Shown: positions 1 through 9,123, numbered from the stretch's first letter. The stretch is 64,000 nt of DNA from Haloferax sp046557615 (GCF_046557615.1 NZ_JBKIII010000001.1:620001-684000), one strand, 5' to 3'. The notes: generated from the sequence alone by a model not told the origin. Numbers and translations: made by a program.

Positions 1-1
1 C

Positions 2-139
2 GTGGGTGGGGCACTCCTCGTCATGGTTGGGGTCGCACTCGTTGACCCGCAGATTCTCGTTGTCGTCCTCAGCGGACTCGTGACGTATCTCTGCTTGCTC
101 GCAGCAGTGAGCATTCGAGACTACAGACGCGAATCGTGA
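2..139 (+). CDS. C-terminal end of a membrane protein (5' truncated by window)
   Basis: An open frame runs from the window edge to a TGA at 137-139 and encodes the last 45 residues of a protein. The visible part is very hydrophobic, with about two closely spaced membrane segments, and ends in a short charged tail (RDYRRES). Nothing identifies the family. The next gene starts 66 bases downstream with its own TATA box, so this is probably the last gene of an upstream unit. The product cannot be named from this fragment. Confidence 0.6.
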   Translation: MGGALLVMVGVALVDPQILVVVLSGLVTYLCLLAAVSIRDYRRES

Positions 140-172
140 GCCTGTGGCCGGAGCGAAACACATCAACGGGGC

Positions 173-180
173 AATATTTA
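173..180 (+). promoter_or_regulatory. TATA box of the penicillin acylase family gene
   Basis: The A/T octamer aatattta is centred about 29 nt before the ATG at 206. This is the spacing expected if transcription starts at the ATG and the mRNA is leaderless. It favours ATG 206 over the in-frame TTG at 200. Confidence 0.6.
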
Positions 181-205
181 ACAACTCTCCACGCGCGGAT
201 TGTGC

Positions 206-2614
206 ATGAATCTCACTTCCCGCGCGGCCCTCGCCGTCGTCTGCGCGGGGGCGCTCGTTGTCTCCGCCGTCTTCGGCGGGTCGTACTTGGCACTCGCCGC
301 GCCGCTCTCTGGTGGTCTCTATGCGTCGGCGTCTGCGGGTGTCGAAGAAGTCCAGAGTCCCTACGGCGAGGCGACAGTCTGGTACGACGACGCTGGTGTT
401 CCCCACATCGAAGCCGAGTCCGAAGAAGCACTCTACTTCGCCGTCGGCTACGTCCAGGCACAAGACCGCCTGTTTCAGATGGACCTCCAGCGCCGACTGA
501 TTTCGGGGCGGCTTTCGGCTGTCGTCGGCGAATCGACCATCGACTCGGACACATTCTATCGAAGTTTGGACTTCGAATCCGCCGCCGAAGCGTCGTGGCA
601 GTCGGTCCGAGGAACGGACGTTGGCGCCCCAATCGAAGCTTACACTGCGGGCGTGAACTCCTACGCTGACTCGCAACCTCTCCCACCGGAGTACGCCATG
701 GTGGACGCCGAGTTCGAGTCATGGCGACCGGTCGATACGCTCTTAGTGGGAAAACTCATCTCGTGGCAACTCTCCGGGTCGTTTTCCGACTTGCGGCGCT
801 CGACCACAATCTCACGTCTCGGCCCCGAAGCTTCGGCGCTCTATCCAAATTCGCTCGACCACGACGTACCGATTATCCGCGACTCGTCTGCATCTGATGC
901 GGCACCCTTCGACCCGCAACCTGTGGTCTCTAATTCCTCCACTGCATCGGTCGATGGCGACTTCGGCGCGCTCGCCGACTGGACCGACGCCTACGATAAA
1001 GACCCCGTGTACGGGTCGAACAATTGGGTCGTCTCGGGCGAACACACCGCATCGGGCGCACCACTACTCGCCAACGACCCGCACCTCTCGCTCACCGTCC
1101 CGCCAATCTGGTACGAGATGCACCTCTCGGCCAACGAGATGGACGTTCGCGGCGTCGGATTCCCCGGCATTCCGTTGGTCGTCATCGGTCGAACCGCTGA
1201 CGCCGCGTGGGGCGTGACCAACGTCGGCGGCGACTTCACCGACCTCTACACCTACGAGATGCGCGACGGAGGCTACGTCTACGATGGCGAAGTCCGTGAG
1301 TTCGAGACCAATACCGAAGTCATCGAAGTTGCTGGTGGTGAGGACGTGACCATCGACGTTCGAAAGTCCGTCCACGGGCCGGTCATCGAACGCGACGGTG
1401 AAACAGTCGGTGTCGCCTGGCCCGGATTCTCGGCGACTAACGAGTCGCTCGGCGTCTACAAACTGAACCACGCTGGGTCCGTCTCCGACATCCGTGACGC
1501 GCTCGAAGTCTGGGACGTGCCAGCCCAGAACTTCGTCGCCGCCGACCGCGCCGGAAACACGCTCTACTACCCCGCCGGAAAGTACCCGATTCGCGTCACA
1601 GATGGCGAAGTCGTCCGCGGAGATACCGTCTTCAACGGCTCTGCCGGTGAGGGCGAATGGCGAGGGTACGACCCGTACGGAATCTCGTCGTGGGATGGGT
1701 TCGTCCCCTTCGAGTCGATTCCGCACGTGGACAATCCCGACCTGCTTGCAACGGCCAACCAGCGAACCATCGACGACGCCGGATTCTACATGGGTACCTC
1801 GATGACCTACGCCGACCCCTACCGCGGCCAGCGAATCTATGACGAGTTGGACGCCGCGGCGGCTGACGGTGAGATGACCGCCGAGACGATGCGCGAACTC
1901 CAGCGCGACGTTCGCTCCGAAGCGGCAGTTGGGTTCGTCCCCTATGCGACCGACGAGACGACTGTCTCGCAGATGTCTCCGGAAGCACGGGAACTCACCA
2001 CCGAACTGGATGGCTGGAACTACCAGGTGCGATCGAATTCGCGCGCGGCACTCGTCTATCGAATCTGGACCGAAGAGTTCCAGAACGCGACCTTCCACGA
2101 CGAATTCAGTGCAGAGGGTCTCGACGAGTCGTACTACCCACGTCTCTACACCCTCCAGATGCTCGACTCTGATTCGAGGTGGTTCGACGACCGAACGACC
2201 GCTTCGGCAACCGAAACCCGAACCGACGTGGCCGCACTCGCCATGAACCGAACCGCCGAGCGGATTAGCGACGCGGAATGGGAGACCTACGGCGACTACA
2301 ACACCCTCGATATGAACCACCCATTCAATCGAGCGTTTGTGAACTACCCAGAGCGACCGATGGATGGGTCTGCGTTCACGGTGTTCAACTTCCGGTCGTC
2401 GAGTTCGACCCAAGCGGGCAGTAGTTGGCGGATGGTCGTGGACTTCTCGGCCGACGATGACTCCTCGGGTGTCATTCCTGGTGGGCAGAGCGGCGTCGTC
2501 TGGTCCGACCACTACTACGACCAACTCGACGAGTGGGCACTGGGTGAGTACAAACCGCTCACTTTGGACAGACCAACCAAGTCCCCCGACATCGTGTTTA
2601 GGGGTGAACAATGA
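206..2614 (+). CDS. Penicillin acylase family protein (Ntn amidohydrolase)
   Basis: An 802-residue secreted or membrane-tethered N-terminal-nucleophile amidohydrolase. The order is typical of penicillin and acyl-homoserine-lactone acylases. A hydrophobic signal or anchor segment (about residues 8-33) is followed by an alpha region containing YVQAQDRLFQMDLQRR, a spacer, and the beta chain. The beta chain would start at Ser271 of the motif GSNNWV. In this family precursors self-cleave before that Ser, which becomes the nucleophile. DPHL and later conserved blocks also fit. The start is ATG 206, about 29 nt after a TATA box. The stop overlaps the next start by 4 nt (ATGA), so the three following genes are probably one operon. 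The substrate is unknown; an extracellular amide or acylated lipid is only a guess. Confidence 0.88.
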   Translation: MNLTSRAALAVVCAGALVVSAVFGGSYLALAAPLSGGLYASASAGVEEVQSPYGEATVWYDDAGVPHIEAESEEALYFAVGYVQAQDRLFQMDLQRRLISGRLSAVVGESTIDSDTFYRSLDFESAAEASWQSVRGTDVGAPIEAYTAGVNSYADSQPLPPEYAMVDAEFESWRPVDTLLVGKLISWQLSGSFSDLRRSTTISRLGPEASALYPNSLDHDVPIIRDSSASDAAPFDPQPVVSNSSTASVDGDFGALADWTDAYDKDPVYGSNNWVVSGEHTASGAPLLANDPHLSLTVPPIWYEMHLSANEMDVRGVGFPGIPLVVIGRTADAAWGVTNVGGDFTDLYTYEMRDGGYVYDGEVREFETNTEVIEVAGGEDVTIDVRKSVHGPVIERDGETVGVAWPGFSATNESLGVYKLNHAGSVSDIRDALEVWDVPAQNFVAADRAGNTLYYPAGKYPIRVTDGEVVRGDTVFNGSAGEGEWRGYDPYGISSWDGFVPFESIPHVDNPDLLATANQRTIDDAGFYMGTSMTYADPYRGQRIYDELDAAAADGEMTAETMRELQRDVRSEAAVGFVPYATDETTVSQMSPEARELTTELDGWNYQVRSNSRAALVYRIWTEEFQNATFHDEFSAEGLDESYYPRLYTLQMLDSDSRWFDDRTTASATETRTDVAALAMNRTAERISDAEWETYGDYNTLDMNHPFNRAFVNYPERPMDGSAFTVFNFRSSSSTQAGSSWRMVVDFSADDDSSGVIPGGQSGVVWSDHYYDQLDEWALGEYKPLTLDRPTKSPDIVFRGEQ

Positions 2615-2949
2615 CGTTGCTCTCTGCGATTCGAACGGGCCGATACGCCGAACTCGCCCTGGTCGTTGCAACTGCCGTCGGACTCGCGGTATCGACCGTT
2701 CACTGGGGAGGACTCGTCGCTGGTGGCGTCCTCGTGGGCGTCCTCGCCACGTCAGTCCGCTACGCCGTCGTCTCCGGGCTCACCTTCGGCGGGCTTGCGC
2801 TCGCGCTCCAGACGGCGCTCGTGTGGCGAAGCGGCGGCCTCGCTGCGTACTTCGAGATGGGAATTATCCTCGTCTTGAGCGTCACAATCGGATTCGCACT
2901 GCCGATGCTCGGAGCAGTCGGTGCTCGCGCACTCACCGGCGATGCGTAG
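2611..2949 (+). CDS. Small conserved membrane protein
   Basis: A 112-residue protein with three to four hydrophobic segments (about 15-55, 57-75 and 83-107) and few charged residues. Family not recognised. It overlaps the upstream acylase by ATGA and the downstream CDP-alcohol transferase by 8 nt, so it is translationally coupled to both. A role as a small membrane partner of one of these enzymes is an inference from position alone. Confidence 0.75.
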   Translation: MTLLSAIRTGRYAELALVVATAVGLAVSTVHWGGLVAGGVLVGVLATSVRYAVVSGLTFGGLALALQTALVWRSGGLAAYFEMGIILVLSVTIGFALPMLGAVGARALTGDA

Positions 2950-3733
2950 TACCCGTGGGACGCTCCTCGTTGCCGCGGGAGTTGCACTGGCCGCGACGAG
3001 TCTCGTTAGCTTCGTCATTGGGCGCGGGACGACACGCCAAGTCGGGGCCGCATGGCTGGCACTCGCCGCGTTGCTGACGCTCGGACTGTTCGTCTACACC
3101 GGCGCGTTCGCCGCAGAGAATCGCTCGCCAACGACACACCAGCGATACGATTGGATTGGCCTGCCAACCGCTGTTACCCTCTTTCGCGGGACGATTATCG
3201 CGTGGGTTGGCGGCCTCGTCGCGTTCGTCGTGCTTGGAGAGTCGTCTTCGCTGTGGGCGTGGTTCGCCGCGATTGGGTACGGCATCGCGGCGGCCTTGGA
3301 TTCGGTGGATGGTGCGCTGGCTCGGCGAACGAATCGCGTGACGGTACTCGGCTCTCGACTCGACATGACCGTCGATGCGCTGGGCCTCATCGTCGCTCCA
3401 CTCGCGGGCGTCGCGCTCGGGCAACTCCCGTGGTGGTATCTCTCGGTCGGCGTCGCTCGGTACGTGTTCGTCGCTGGTCTCTGGTGGCGACACCGAGTTG
3501 GAAAGCCGACGTTCGAGTTGCCGCCGCGAGAGTCCCGTCGCGTACTCGCGGGGCTCCAGATGGCGTTTGTCCCCGTCGCACTCGCACCAGGCATCGCCGA
3601 CGAGTGGATTCCGAGCGTGGCCGCACTCGCCGCCGGTGGGTTACTACTCGGGTTTGCCCGCGACTGGCTCTACGTCTCGGGGCGACTCGGAGAACCAGCA
3701 CGCCAAAGCACGCCCACCCCGGCCGAAGAGTAA
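2942..3733 (+). CDS. CDP-alcohol phosphatidyltransferase family protein
   Basis: A 263-residue polytopic membrane enzyme carrying the full family signature D-x2-DG-x2-AR-x8-G-x3-D-x3-D. The residues are Asp120, Asp123-Gly124, Ala127-Arg128, Gly137, Asp141 and Asp145. The family moves a CDP-activated lipid or alcohol onto a polar acceptor alcohol in membrane lipid synthesis, using two metal ions held by these Asp residues. The acceptor here cannot be told. The start is ATG 2942, inside the end of the previous gene; a longer frame from 2921 exists but would overlap more. It converges on the methyltransferase-like gene, whose stop lies one base away. Its coupling to a secreted amidohydrolase hints at a lipid remodelling or head-group pathway. 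Confidence 0.85.
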   Translation: MRSTRGTLLVAAGVALAATSLVSFVIGRGTTRQVGAAWLALAALLTLGLFVYTGAFAAENRSPTTHQRYDWIGLPTAVTLFRGTIIAWVGGLVAFVVLGESSSLWAWFAAIGYGIAAALDSVDGALARRTNRVTVLGSRLDMTVDALGLIVAPLAGVALGQLPWWYLSVGVARYVFVAGLWWRHRVGKPTFELPPRESRRVLAGLQMAFVPVALAPGIADEWIPSVAALAAGGLLLGFARDWLYVSGRLGEPARQSTPTPAEE

Positions 3734-3734
3734 G

Positions 3735-4706
3735 TTAGTCGAGTTGTGCGAGTAGGTCCACGTTGTGTGCGATATACGTGAGCGACTCCCTTTCGAGTTG
3801 CCGATGCCGCGTACTGAGCCACGTCTGGAGTTCGTCTTGGAACTCGTCGTTCGACTCGCCGCCATCCGACACAGTCGTCCCGTCTCTCTCACCTTCTTGC
3901 TCGGTCGCTTCGACACCCTCGTCGGTCAGTGATTGCTCGACGAAGCGCAAAATCTGGTCGAGGAAGACTGGGTCGGTGTCGTCGTAGGGCGGGTGGATAG
4001 TCCAGTCTGACCCGCCCGCGGAGACGAGCGACAGCCCGACAGCGGGGAACACCGAGAAGAGGTCCGAACCGGTCGTCGCACCGTTGTGGTCCTCGGTCTG
4101 CATCGTCTCGTGGTACGCATCGAGTACTCGTTCGTCCGACTGGTGGGACGGACGGAACGAGGTGTGCCCGTCGAACGTAATCGGCGCGTAGACCAGACCG
4201 CGCTCAGTGAGTCGAGAGACGAGCGACTCGGTCGCCCGCTTGAGTGGCAATAAGTCGAACACAGCGTGTGCGATAACGAGGTCGATTGCCTGCGGCAAGA
4301 CTGCGGTTGCATCGAACAGGTCGCCGGTGATGTAGGTGAGGTCGACACGTCGCCCGTGTCGCTCGATTCGAAACCCGTTTTTCGTCGGCGTCGCTTCCCA
4401 TCCTGCGGCGGGTGCCCACCGCGCGAATGCCGCCGCCGCACGGTCTGCCAAGCCTTCCTGCTTATCGACCATCACGTACTTGATGTCGTCGTGGCTGTCG
4501 AAGACTCCCCACGAGAGGAGGCGTCGACACATCGCACCGGTTCCAGCACCGACAGAGACCACCCGAAGGGGCTTGCCCGGTCGGGATTCCGCACGGGCTT
4601 CGAGTAAGTCGCTGAGCCGAGCGAGCGTCGGGCGATGAAGTGCGTGGTCGTCCACCGGTTCCTTCGCTTCCAGATAGCGGACGAATCGTTCGTCGTGGCG
4701 AGTCAC
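3735..4706 (-). CDS. SAM-dependent methyltransferase-like protein
   Basis: A 323-residue soluble acidic protein with a Rossmann-type methyltransferase fold. Motif I is VVSVGAGTGAMCRRLL (about residues 46-61), followed by an acidic strand end (VMVDKQ) and a later VIAHAVFDLLPL block resembling motif IV. The C-terminus is acidic and low in complexity. The substrate is not evident. The GTG at 4706 is chosen because the peptide then begins (M)TRHDERFVRYLEA; an in-frame TTG two codons upstream (4712) is possible. An A/T-rich element near 4734-4741 can serve as its TATA box. It is divergent from the coiled-coil gene at 4873. Confidence 0.75.
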   Translation of the reverse strand: MTRHDERFVRYLEAKEPVDDHALHRPTLARLSDLLEARAESRPGKPLRVVSVGAGTGAMCRRLLSWGVFDSHDDIKYVMVDKQEGLADRAAAAFARWAPAAGWEATPTKNGFRIERHGRRVDLTYITGDLFDATAVLPQAIDLVIAHAVFDLLPLKRATESLVSRLTERGLVYAPITFDGHTSFRPSHQSDERVLDAYHETMQTEDHNGATTGSDLFSVFPAVGLSLVSAGGSDWTIHPPYDDTDPVFLDQILRFVEQSLTDEGVEATEQEGERDGTTVSDGGESNDEFQDELQTWLSTRHRQLERESLTYIAHNVDLLAQLD

Positions 4707-4800
4707 GACCAAGTTGTCTCAGGGGGGTGGCATAATTATTCGCCCCCTCACCACCGAGGTTGAAATCGAATATAGAATTGTTGGGAAGAAAACACGATTT

Positions 4801-4815
4801 TCGAGAAAATCTCGA
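4801..4815. promoter_or_regulatory. Perfect inverted repeat in a divergent promoter region
   Basis: tcgaga-aaa-tctcga lies between the divergent starts at 4706 and 4873, about 58 nt upstream of the latter. Position and symmetry suit a binding site for a dimeric regulator. No direct evidence of function. Confidence 0.35.
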
Positions 4816-4872
4816 TGAAACGCGCAAATCGCCCGGAAACTATTTGATTCGCTTGCAGTGATTTAACCCCAA

Positions 4873-6909
4873 ATGGATAGCGAGATTATCGACGCGGTGA
4901 CTGGGTGGGACTCCGCACCGGCCGGACGCGGCTACGCGGGCCTCCGGGAACTCGCAGACAACGGCTTCACCGGTGCCGTTGTTGCCAGCCTAACGTGGGG
5001 CTTCATGCTCAACGGACGGCTGCTTGGCGTGTTCGACGGGACCATCGAGGACTTCGACGACGCATCGTTCGAAGCGCATCGTTCTCCCGACCCGTCACTG
5101 CCACTGCTGTATGCAATGATGGAGACGGGCGGCGAGACGCGCGCACAGTACTACACGGAAGAGACGCCGCTTTCCGATGCCGATAGTACGCTCAAATCGG
5201 GTGGGTTCACGGGCTACATCGAGCTTTCGGAGAACGTGCTTTCGGGCGACTACTACGTCGTCTATCACGGTGGAAAGTCGATGAGTGCGGCCTACGTCGG
5301 CAACAGCCGGAAACTCATCACCGACGACGAAGCGTTCGACCGCGCGAACGACGAGATTGGCATCTACAAAGTCATCGACGTCGACCTCGACATCGTCGAG
5401 CTTCCGGAAGACGAGTCCGCGGCCGAACCAGTCGTTGACGCAGAACCAGAACCCGAGGAGTCGGCGACTGACGAGCCCGAAGACGGCGACGTTGAACCCG
5501 AGACTGACTCGGAGGCGACGACCCCGGAATCCGAGCCCGCCGAACCACCCATCGCTGATGCAGAACCCGACACCGCGACGACAGAGTCGGGGACTGCAAC
5601 CGAGGAAACAATAGAGACCGCACCCGAACCGGACCCGACTCCAGCAGCGACGGATACCGAGCCTTCGACAGAGGCGGCTGCTGCCGAAACGGCGGAGGCG
5701 AAACCAGACCCACTCGCCGAACAAGAACAGTCTGACGCGTCAGATTCGGACGTGTTCTCCGAGGAAGCACAGTGGCGAAACGCACGTTCGATTCCGTCGC
5801 TCGACCCCAAGAACACCACCGGAGAGTCCGTCTCCGAGCGGAAGAAGCGAACGAGTAGTCCGAAACGTGGGCGAAAACAGAAACCTGCCGGGCGAAACAA
5901 AACCCAAGAGGCACAGCAAACACATCGCAAACGCTCGCCGAAACGGGCACAATCCCAGCAACCTTCTCAAACGTCGAATAGCGCGCAATCGGGTGCGCTG
6001 AAAGAGAAACTCACGGCAGTGACCGCCGAGCGCGACAAACTCCAGTCGCAGAAAGAATCACTGCGACAGAAACTCGAGAGCGCACAGTCGAAAAACGAGC
6101 AACTCGAAGCTCGCGTGTCCGAACTCGAATCCGAAATCGAACAACTCGAAGCCAGTCTTGCGGATGTCGATGTCCACACCGCCGACCAGACGATGGGTAT
6201 CGAGGAGGCACTCCGCGGAACCAACCTCTTCGTTCGCTACAAGCGGAAAGGCGAGGCGACACTGGAAAAAGCACACAGCGGGCAGGTCAAGAGAGACGAA
6301 CTCTTGGAGAACCTCCGGTTGGAACACCACACGACCTTTGATACGGAATCGCTGAGCGTCGATGGCCAGCCCTACGAATCGTTCCTGCACGCAACCGCAG
6401 AGTTCGGCTTCGCGAAGTGGGTCGTCACCGACTTGCTCTACGAAATCGGTGAGACGGGCAACCGCTCGGAACTCGCAGGCGTGTTCAACTCGATTCCGGA
6501 AGTCGACCGCGTCGAACTCTACGGGTCTGTCTCGGTTCCGCTCGGTGACGAGGGCGACGCAGAGACGCGCCGCTTCGACGTCATCTTCCGCGACCAGATG
6601 GGCGAACCGCTCTTCGTCGCCAACATGAACGACTCGCGCGACCCGGCCACCGAAGGGATGGTTCGACAGCTCATCAAAGACTCCAAGGCAGTCGCCGAAT
6701 CCGGCGACACCCTCGGCTCTGCGTTCGTCGTGACAAAGAGTTTCTTCGAACCGGAAGCACTCGAAGCGACGGCCGCGGAAACTGGCGGTGGACTGCTGAG
6801 TCGAAGCAAACGCAAGAGCTTCGTAAAACTGTCTCGCAAACAGGGCTACCACCTGTGTCTCGTCGAGGCACGCAGTGGCGAGTTCCACCTGAACGTCCCC
6901 GACATCTGA
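4873..6909 (+). CDS. Large uncharacterised protein: globular N-domain, acidic linker, coiled coil, C-domain
   Basis: A 678-residue protein of unrecognised function. Residues 1-175 form a globular domain rich in beta-type sequence. Residues 176-295 are an extremely acidic Glu/Asp/Thr/Pro/Ala linker. Residues 310-370 are basic and Lys/Gln/Ser rich. Residues 375-425 are a heptad-like coiled coil (KLTAVTAERDKLQSQKESLR and on). Residues 435-678 form a second globular domain. In that domain, RRFDVIFRDQMGEPLFVANM followed by a SAFVVTKSFF strand vaguely recalls a PD-(D/E)xK nuclease-like core, but no full catalytic set is visible. It has no signal peptide or membrane segment. A weak TATA box near 4841-4848 suggests a leaderless mRNA from ATG 4873. 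A scaffold, chromatin or regulatory role is speculation. Confidence 0.7.
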   Translation: MDSEIIDAVTGWDSAPAGRGYAGLRELADNGFTGAVVASLTWGFMLNGRLLGVFDGTIEDFDDASFEAHRSPDPSLPLLYAMMETGGETRAQYYTEETPLSDADSTLKSGGFTGYIELSENVLSGDYYVVYHGGKSMSAAYVGNSRKLITDDEAFDRANDEIGIYKVIDVDLDIVELPEDESAAEPVVDAEPEPEESATDEPEDGDVEPETDSEATTPESEPAEPPIADAEPDTATTESGTATEETIETAPEPDPTPAATDTEPSTEAAAAETAEAKPDPLAEQEQSDASDSDVFSEEAQWRNARSIPSLDPKNTTGESVSERKKRTSSPKRGRKQKPAGRNKTQEAQQTHRKRSPKRAQSQQPSQTSNSAQSGALKEKLTAVTAERDKLQSQKESLRQKLESAQSKNEQLEARVSELESEIEQLEASLADVDVHTADQTMGIEEALRGTNLFVRYKRKGEATLEKAHSGQVKRDELLENLRLEHHTTFDTESLSVDGQPYESFLHATAEFGFAKWVVTDLLYEIGETGNRSELAGVFNSIPEVDRVELYGSVSVPLGDEGDAETRRFDVIFRDQMGEPLFVANMNDSRDPATEGMVRQLIKDSKAVAESGDTLGSAFVVTKSFFEPEALEATAAETGGGLLSRSKRKSFVKLSRKQGYHLCLVEARSGEFHLNVPDI

Positions 6910-6920
6910 GACAGCGCGCG

Positions 6921-6930
6921 TTCTTTTTTC
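6921..6930 (+). terminator. Oligo-T terminator after the coiled-coil gene
   Basis: A T6 run starts 15 nt after the TGA at 6907-6909 and follows a GC-rich stretch. T-runs of this kind end transcription in archaea. Confidence 0.4.
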
Positions 6931-7185
6931 AGCGTCAGGACTCGGAGTGGCGATACGGGACGTCACCACTCGCGATGCGGAGTCACCGCTCTCAGTGTCG
7001 GGTTCACACGGGAGAAAAATGAGAAATCCCGTGCTACTGCTGCGGGGAGAGACAACCGTTCGGCGGTCGTATCGTCCCGACAACCCGGTGTATCCCGTTG
7101 AACGGTCCCATCTGACGCGAGTTGCGTATCTGTGTCAGCGAAGGCGTCCGTGCGAAGGGGATAGAACGACCGCGTGTTTTCGGAT

Positions 7186-7491
7186 TTAGTTCTCGATTTC
7201 GGCTGCTTCTTCGATCTTCATCGATTCGAGCTTGGAGACAATCTCGTCGAGTTTCCCATCGAGTTCGTCGACGAACTCTTGGGTGCGCTCGGTCGTGATT
7301 GCACCTTGGCTGGAGGGCTCGATAAGGTTCTCTTCTTCGAGAACACGGAGCGAGTAGCGAACCTTGTGGTGTGGGTAACCAGTTTCGTTCGACATCTTCA
7401 CGATGCCAATCGGTTCGCTCTCGATGACCATCTTCAGAACCTGAAGATGGCGCTCCAACATATCGACTTCCTTCTCAAGTCGGTCTATCAT
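7186..7491 (-). CDS. Winged-helix transcriptional regulator with coiled-coil ends
   Basis: A 101-residue protein. The N-terminal helix MIDRLEKEVDMLERHLQVLK has coiled-coil character. It is followed by a winged-helix unit in which PIGIVKMSNETGYPHHKVRYSLRVLEEENLI reads as helix, turn, recognition helix and wing (about residues 28-60). A second amphipathic helix (about 75-98) closes the protein, as in dimeric archaeal regulators. The start is ATG 7491, with an A/T element near 7516-7522 at leaderless spacing; the open frame extends further but without support. It is divergent from purA. Its targets are unknown, and purA or autoregulation are only positional guesses. Confidence 0.7.
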   Translation of the reverse strand: MIDRLEKEVDMLERHLQVLKMVIESEPIGIVKMSNETGYPHHKVRYSLRVLEEENLIEPSSQGAITTERTQEFVDELDGKLDEIVSKLESMKIEEAAEIEN

Positions 7492-7694
7492 GCCATTTGT
7501 TAACTCTTCTTGGGAGAGTTTAAGCCTTGCCCTCTTCGGGTGGCGAAAAAGATGATACCTCGTCTTTACCAAGGCCAGTAATTAACCGTTGTGTTATCTT
7601 CGGCCATGGTGATGCGTGTTTGTTGCATATTCTGCCGACGAGATGTCTAAAAGTGTTCACAATCTTGTATCGCTATTCGGCAAGGACCGTAATC

Positions 7695-7701
7695 TGTTTA
7701 G
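7695..7701 (+). promoter_or_regulatory. TATA box of purA
   Basis: tgtttag is centred 28 nt before ATG 7726, the leaderless spacing. Confidence 0.5.
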
Positions 7702-7725
7702 TGTGCCGCGGGGAACGACCGACGT

Positions 7726-9063
7726 ATGACTGTTACCATCGTCGGTTCACAACTGGGCGACGAGGGCAAAGGCGCGCTCGTCGACCTTTGGGGTGGCGAT
7801 GCGGACGTCGTCGTCCGTTATCAGGGCGGCGACAACGCCGGCCACACCGTCGTTGAGGGCGGAGAAGAGTACAAACTATCGCTCGTTCCGAGCGGTGCCG
7901 TCCGCGACAAAATCGGCATCCTCGGTAACGGCTGTGTGGTCAACCCGCGCACCCTCTTCTCGGAGATTGATGACCTCCGCGAGCGCGGTCTCGACCCCGA
8001 CGTGCGCGTCGCAAAACGCGCCCACGTCATCATGCCGTATCACCGTCGTCTCGACAACATCGAAGAAGAAGCAAAGGCAGAGTCCGACTCCGACCTCGTC
8101 GTCGGGACGACCGGTCGCGGCATCGGTCCCACCTACGAGGACAAGGCTGGTCGTCGCGGTGTTCGCATCGGCGACCTACTCGACCCCGACGTCCTTCGCC
8201 AGCGACTGGAGTACGCTGTCCCGCAGAAGCGCGCGCTCATCGAGGACGTCTACGGCCTCGAAGCAGGCGAAGAGTGTGACATCGAAGCCCTCATCGACGA
8301 GTACACCGAGTTCGGCCGTCGTCTCGCCGAAAACGACATGGCTGTCAACTGTGGCGACTTCCTCGCCGAACGCCGCGAAGCCGGTGAGAACGTGATGTTC
8401 GAGGGCGCACAGGGAACGCTCATCGACATCGACCACGGAAGCTACCCGTACGTCACGTCCTCCAACCCAACCGCTGGCGGCGCGGCCACTGGTTCGGGTC
8501 TCGGCCCGACCGTCACCGGCCAAGGTGAAGTCGTCGGTATCGTCAAAGCCTACCTCTCACGCGTCGGTGAAGGGCCGATGCCAACCGAACTGAAAGACGA
8601 CGACCGAGACGAAGAACTCGCAGACTTCATCCGCGAGAAAGGCGGCGAGTTCGGGACCGTCACCGGTCGCCCGCGCCGTATCGGTTGGCTCGACATTCCC
8701 ATGCTCCGTCACGCAACTCGCGTGAGCGGATTTACGGGTATCGCCGTCAACCACCTCGACGTGCTCGCCGGACTGGACGAAATCAAGGTCGGCCACGCCT
8801 ACGAACTCGAAGGCGAAGAACGTCTGACCATCCCCGCGACGACCGAGCGATGGGCCGAGTGTGAACCCGTCTTGAAGGAGTTCGAACCGTGGCCAGAAGT
8901 CGATTGGTCCGAAGTCGCCGAAGAAGGCTACGAGGCGATCCCGGCTAACGCACAGGACTACCTCGACTACCTCACCGAAGAACTCGACGTACCCGTCTAC
9001 GCTGTCGGTATCGGACCGGACCGCGAGCAGACTGTCGAACTCGCGAACCCGTTCGACAACTAA
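7726..9063 (+). CDS. purA: Adenylosuccinate synthetase
   Basis: A 445-residue enzyme that joins IMP and aspartate using GTP to give adenylosuccinate, the first committed step from IMP to AMP. The family P-loop SQLGDEGKG is at residues 7-15. GGDNAGHT, GTTGRGIGPTYEDK, GAQGTLIDIDHGSYPYVTSS and the GRPRR loop follow in the normal order. The length is typical. It is cytoplasmic. The next step is catalysed by purB, also in this window at 42500. A TATA box 28 nt upstream points to a leaderless transcript. Confidence 0.97.
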   Translation: MTVTIVGSQLGDEGKGALVDLWGGDADVVVRYQGGDNAGHTVVEGGEEYKLSLVPSGAVRDKIGILGNGCVVNPRTLFSEIDDLRERGLDPDVRVAKRAHVIMPYHRRLDNIEEEAKAESDSDLVVGTTGRGIGPTYEDKAGRRGVRIGDLLDPDVLRQRLEYAVPQKRALIEDVYGLEAGEECDIEALIDEYTEFGRRLAENDMAVNCGDFLAERREAGENVMFEGAQGTLIDIDHGSYPYVTSSNPTAGGAATGSGLGPTVTGQGEVVGIVKAYLSRVGEGPMPTELKDDDRDEELADFIREKGGEFGTVTGRPRRIGWLDIPMLRHATRVSGFTGIAVNHLDVLAGLDEIKVGHAYELEGEERLTIPATTERWAECEPVLKEFEPWPEVDWSEVAEEGYEAIPANAQDYLDYLTEELDVPVYAVGIGPDREQTVELANPFDN

Positions 9064-9123
9064 CGACGCCTCCACGGGTCGGGTGAGACCCGATTCAGCA
9101 CTCGTTTTCCGGTGGCCACCTAG

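Noticed and set aside
1064..2671. A 535-codon minus-strand frame within the penicillin acylase gene
   Set aside because: Third-position GC bias of the plus-strand gene keeps this frame open. It has no domain pattern, promoter or start signal.
6947..7189. An 80-codon plus-strand frame after the coiled-coil gene
   Set aside because: The peptide is Arg-rich and low in acidic residues, unlike haloarchaeal proteins, and there is no promoter or start signal.
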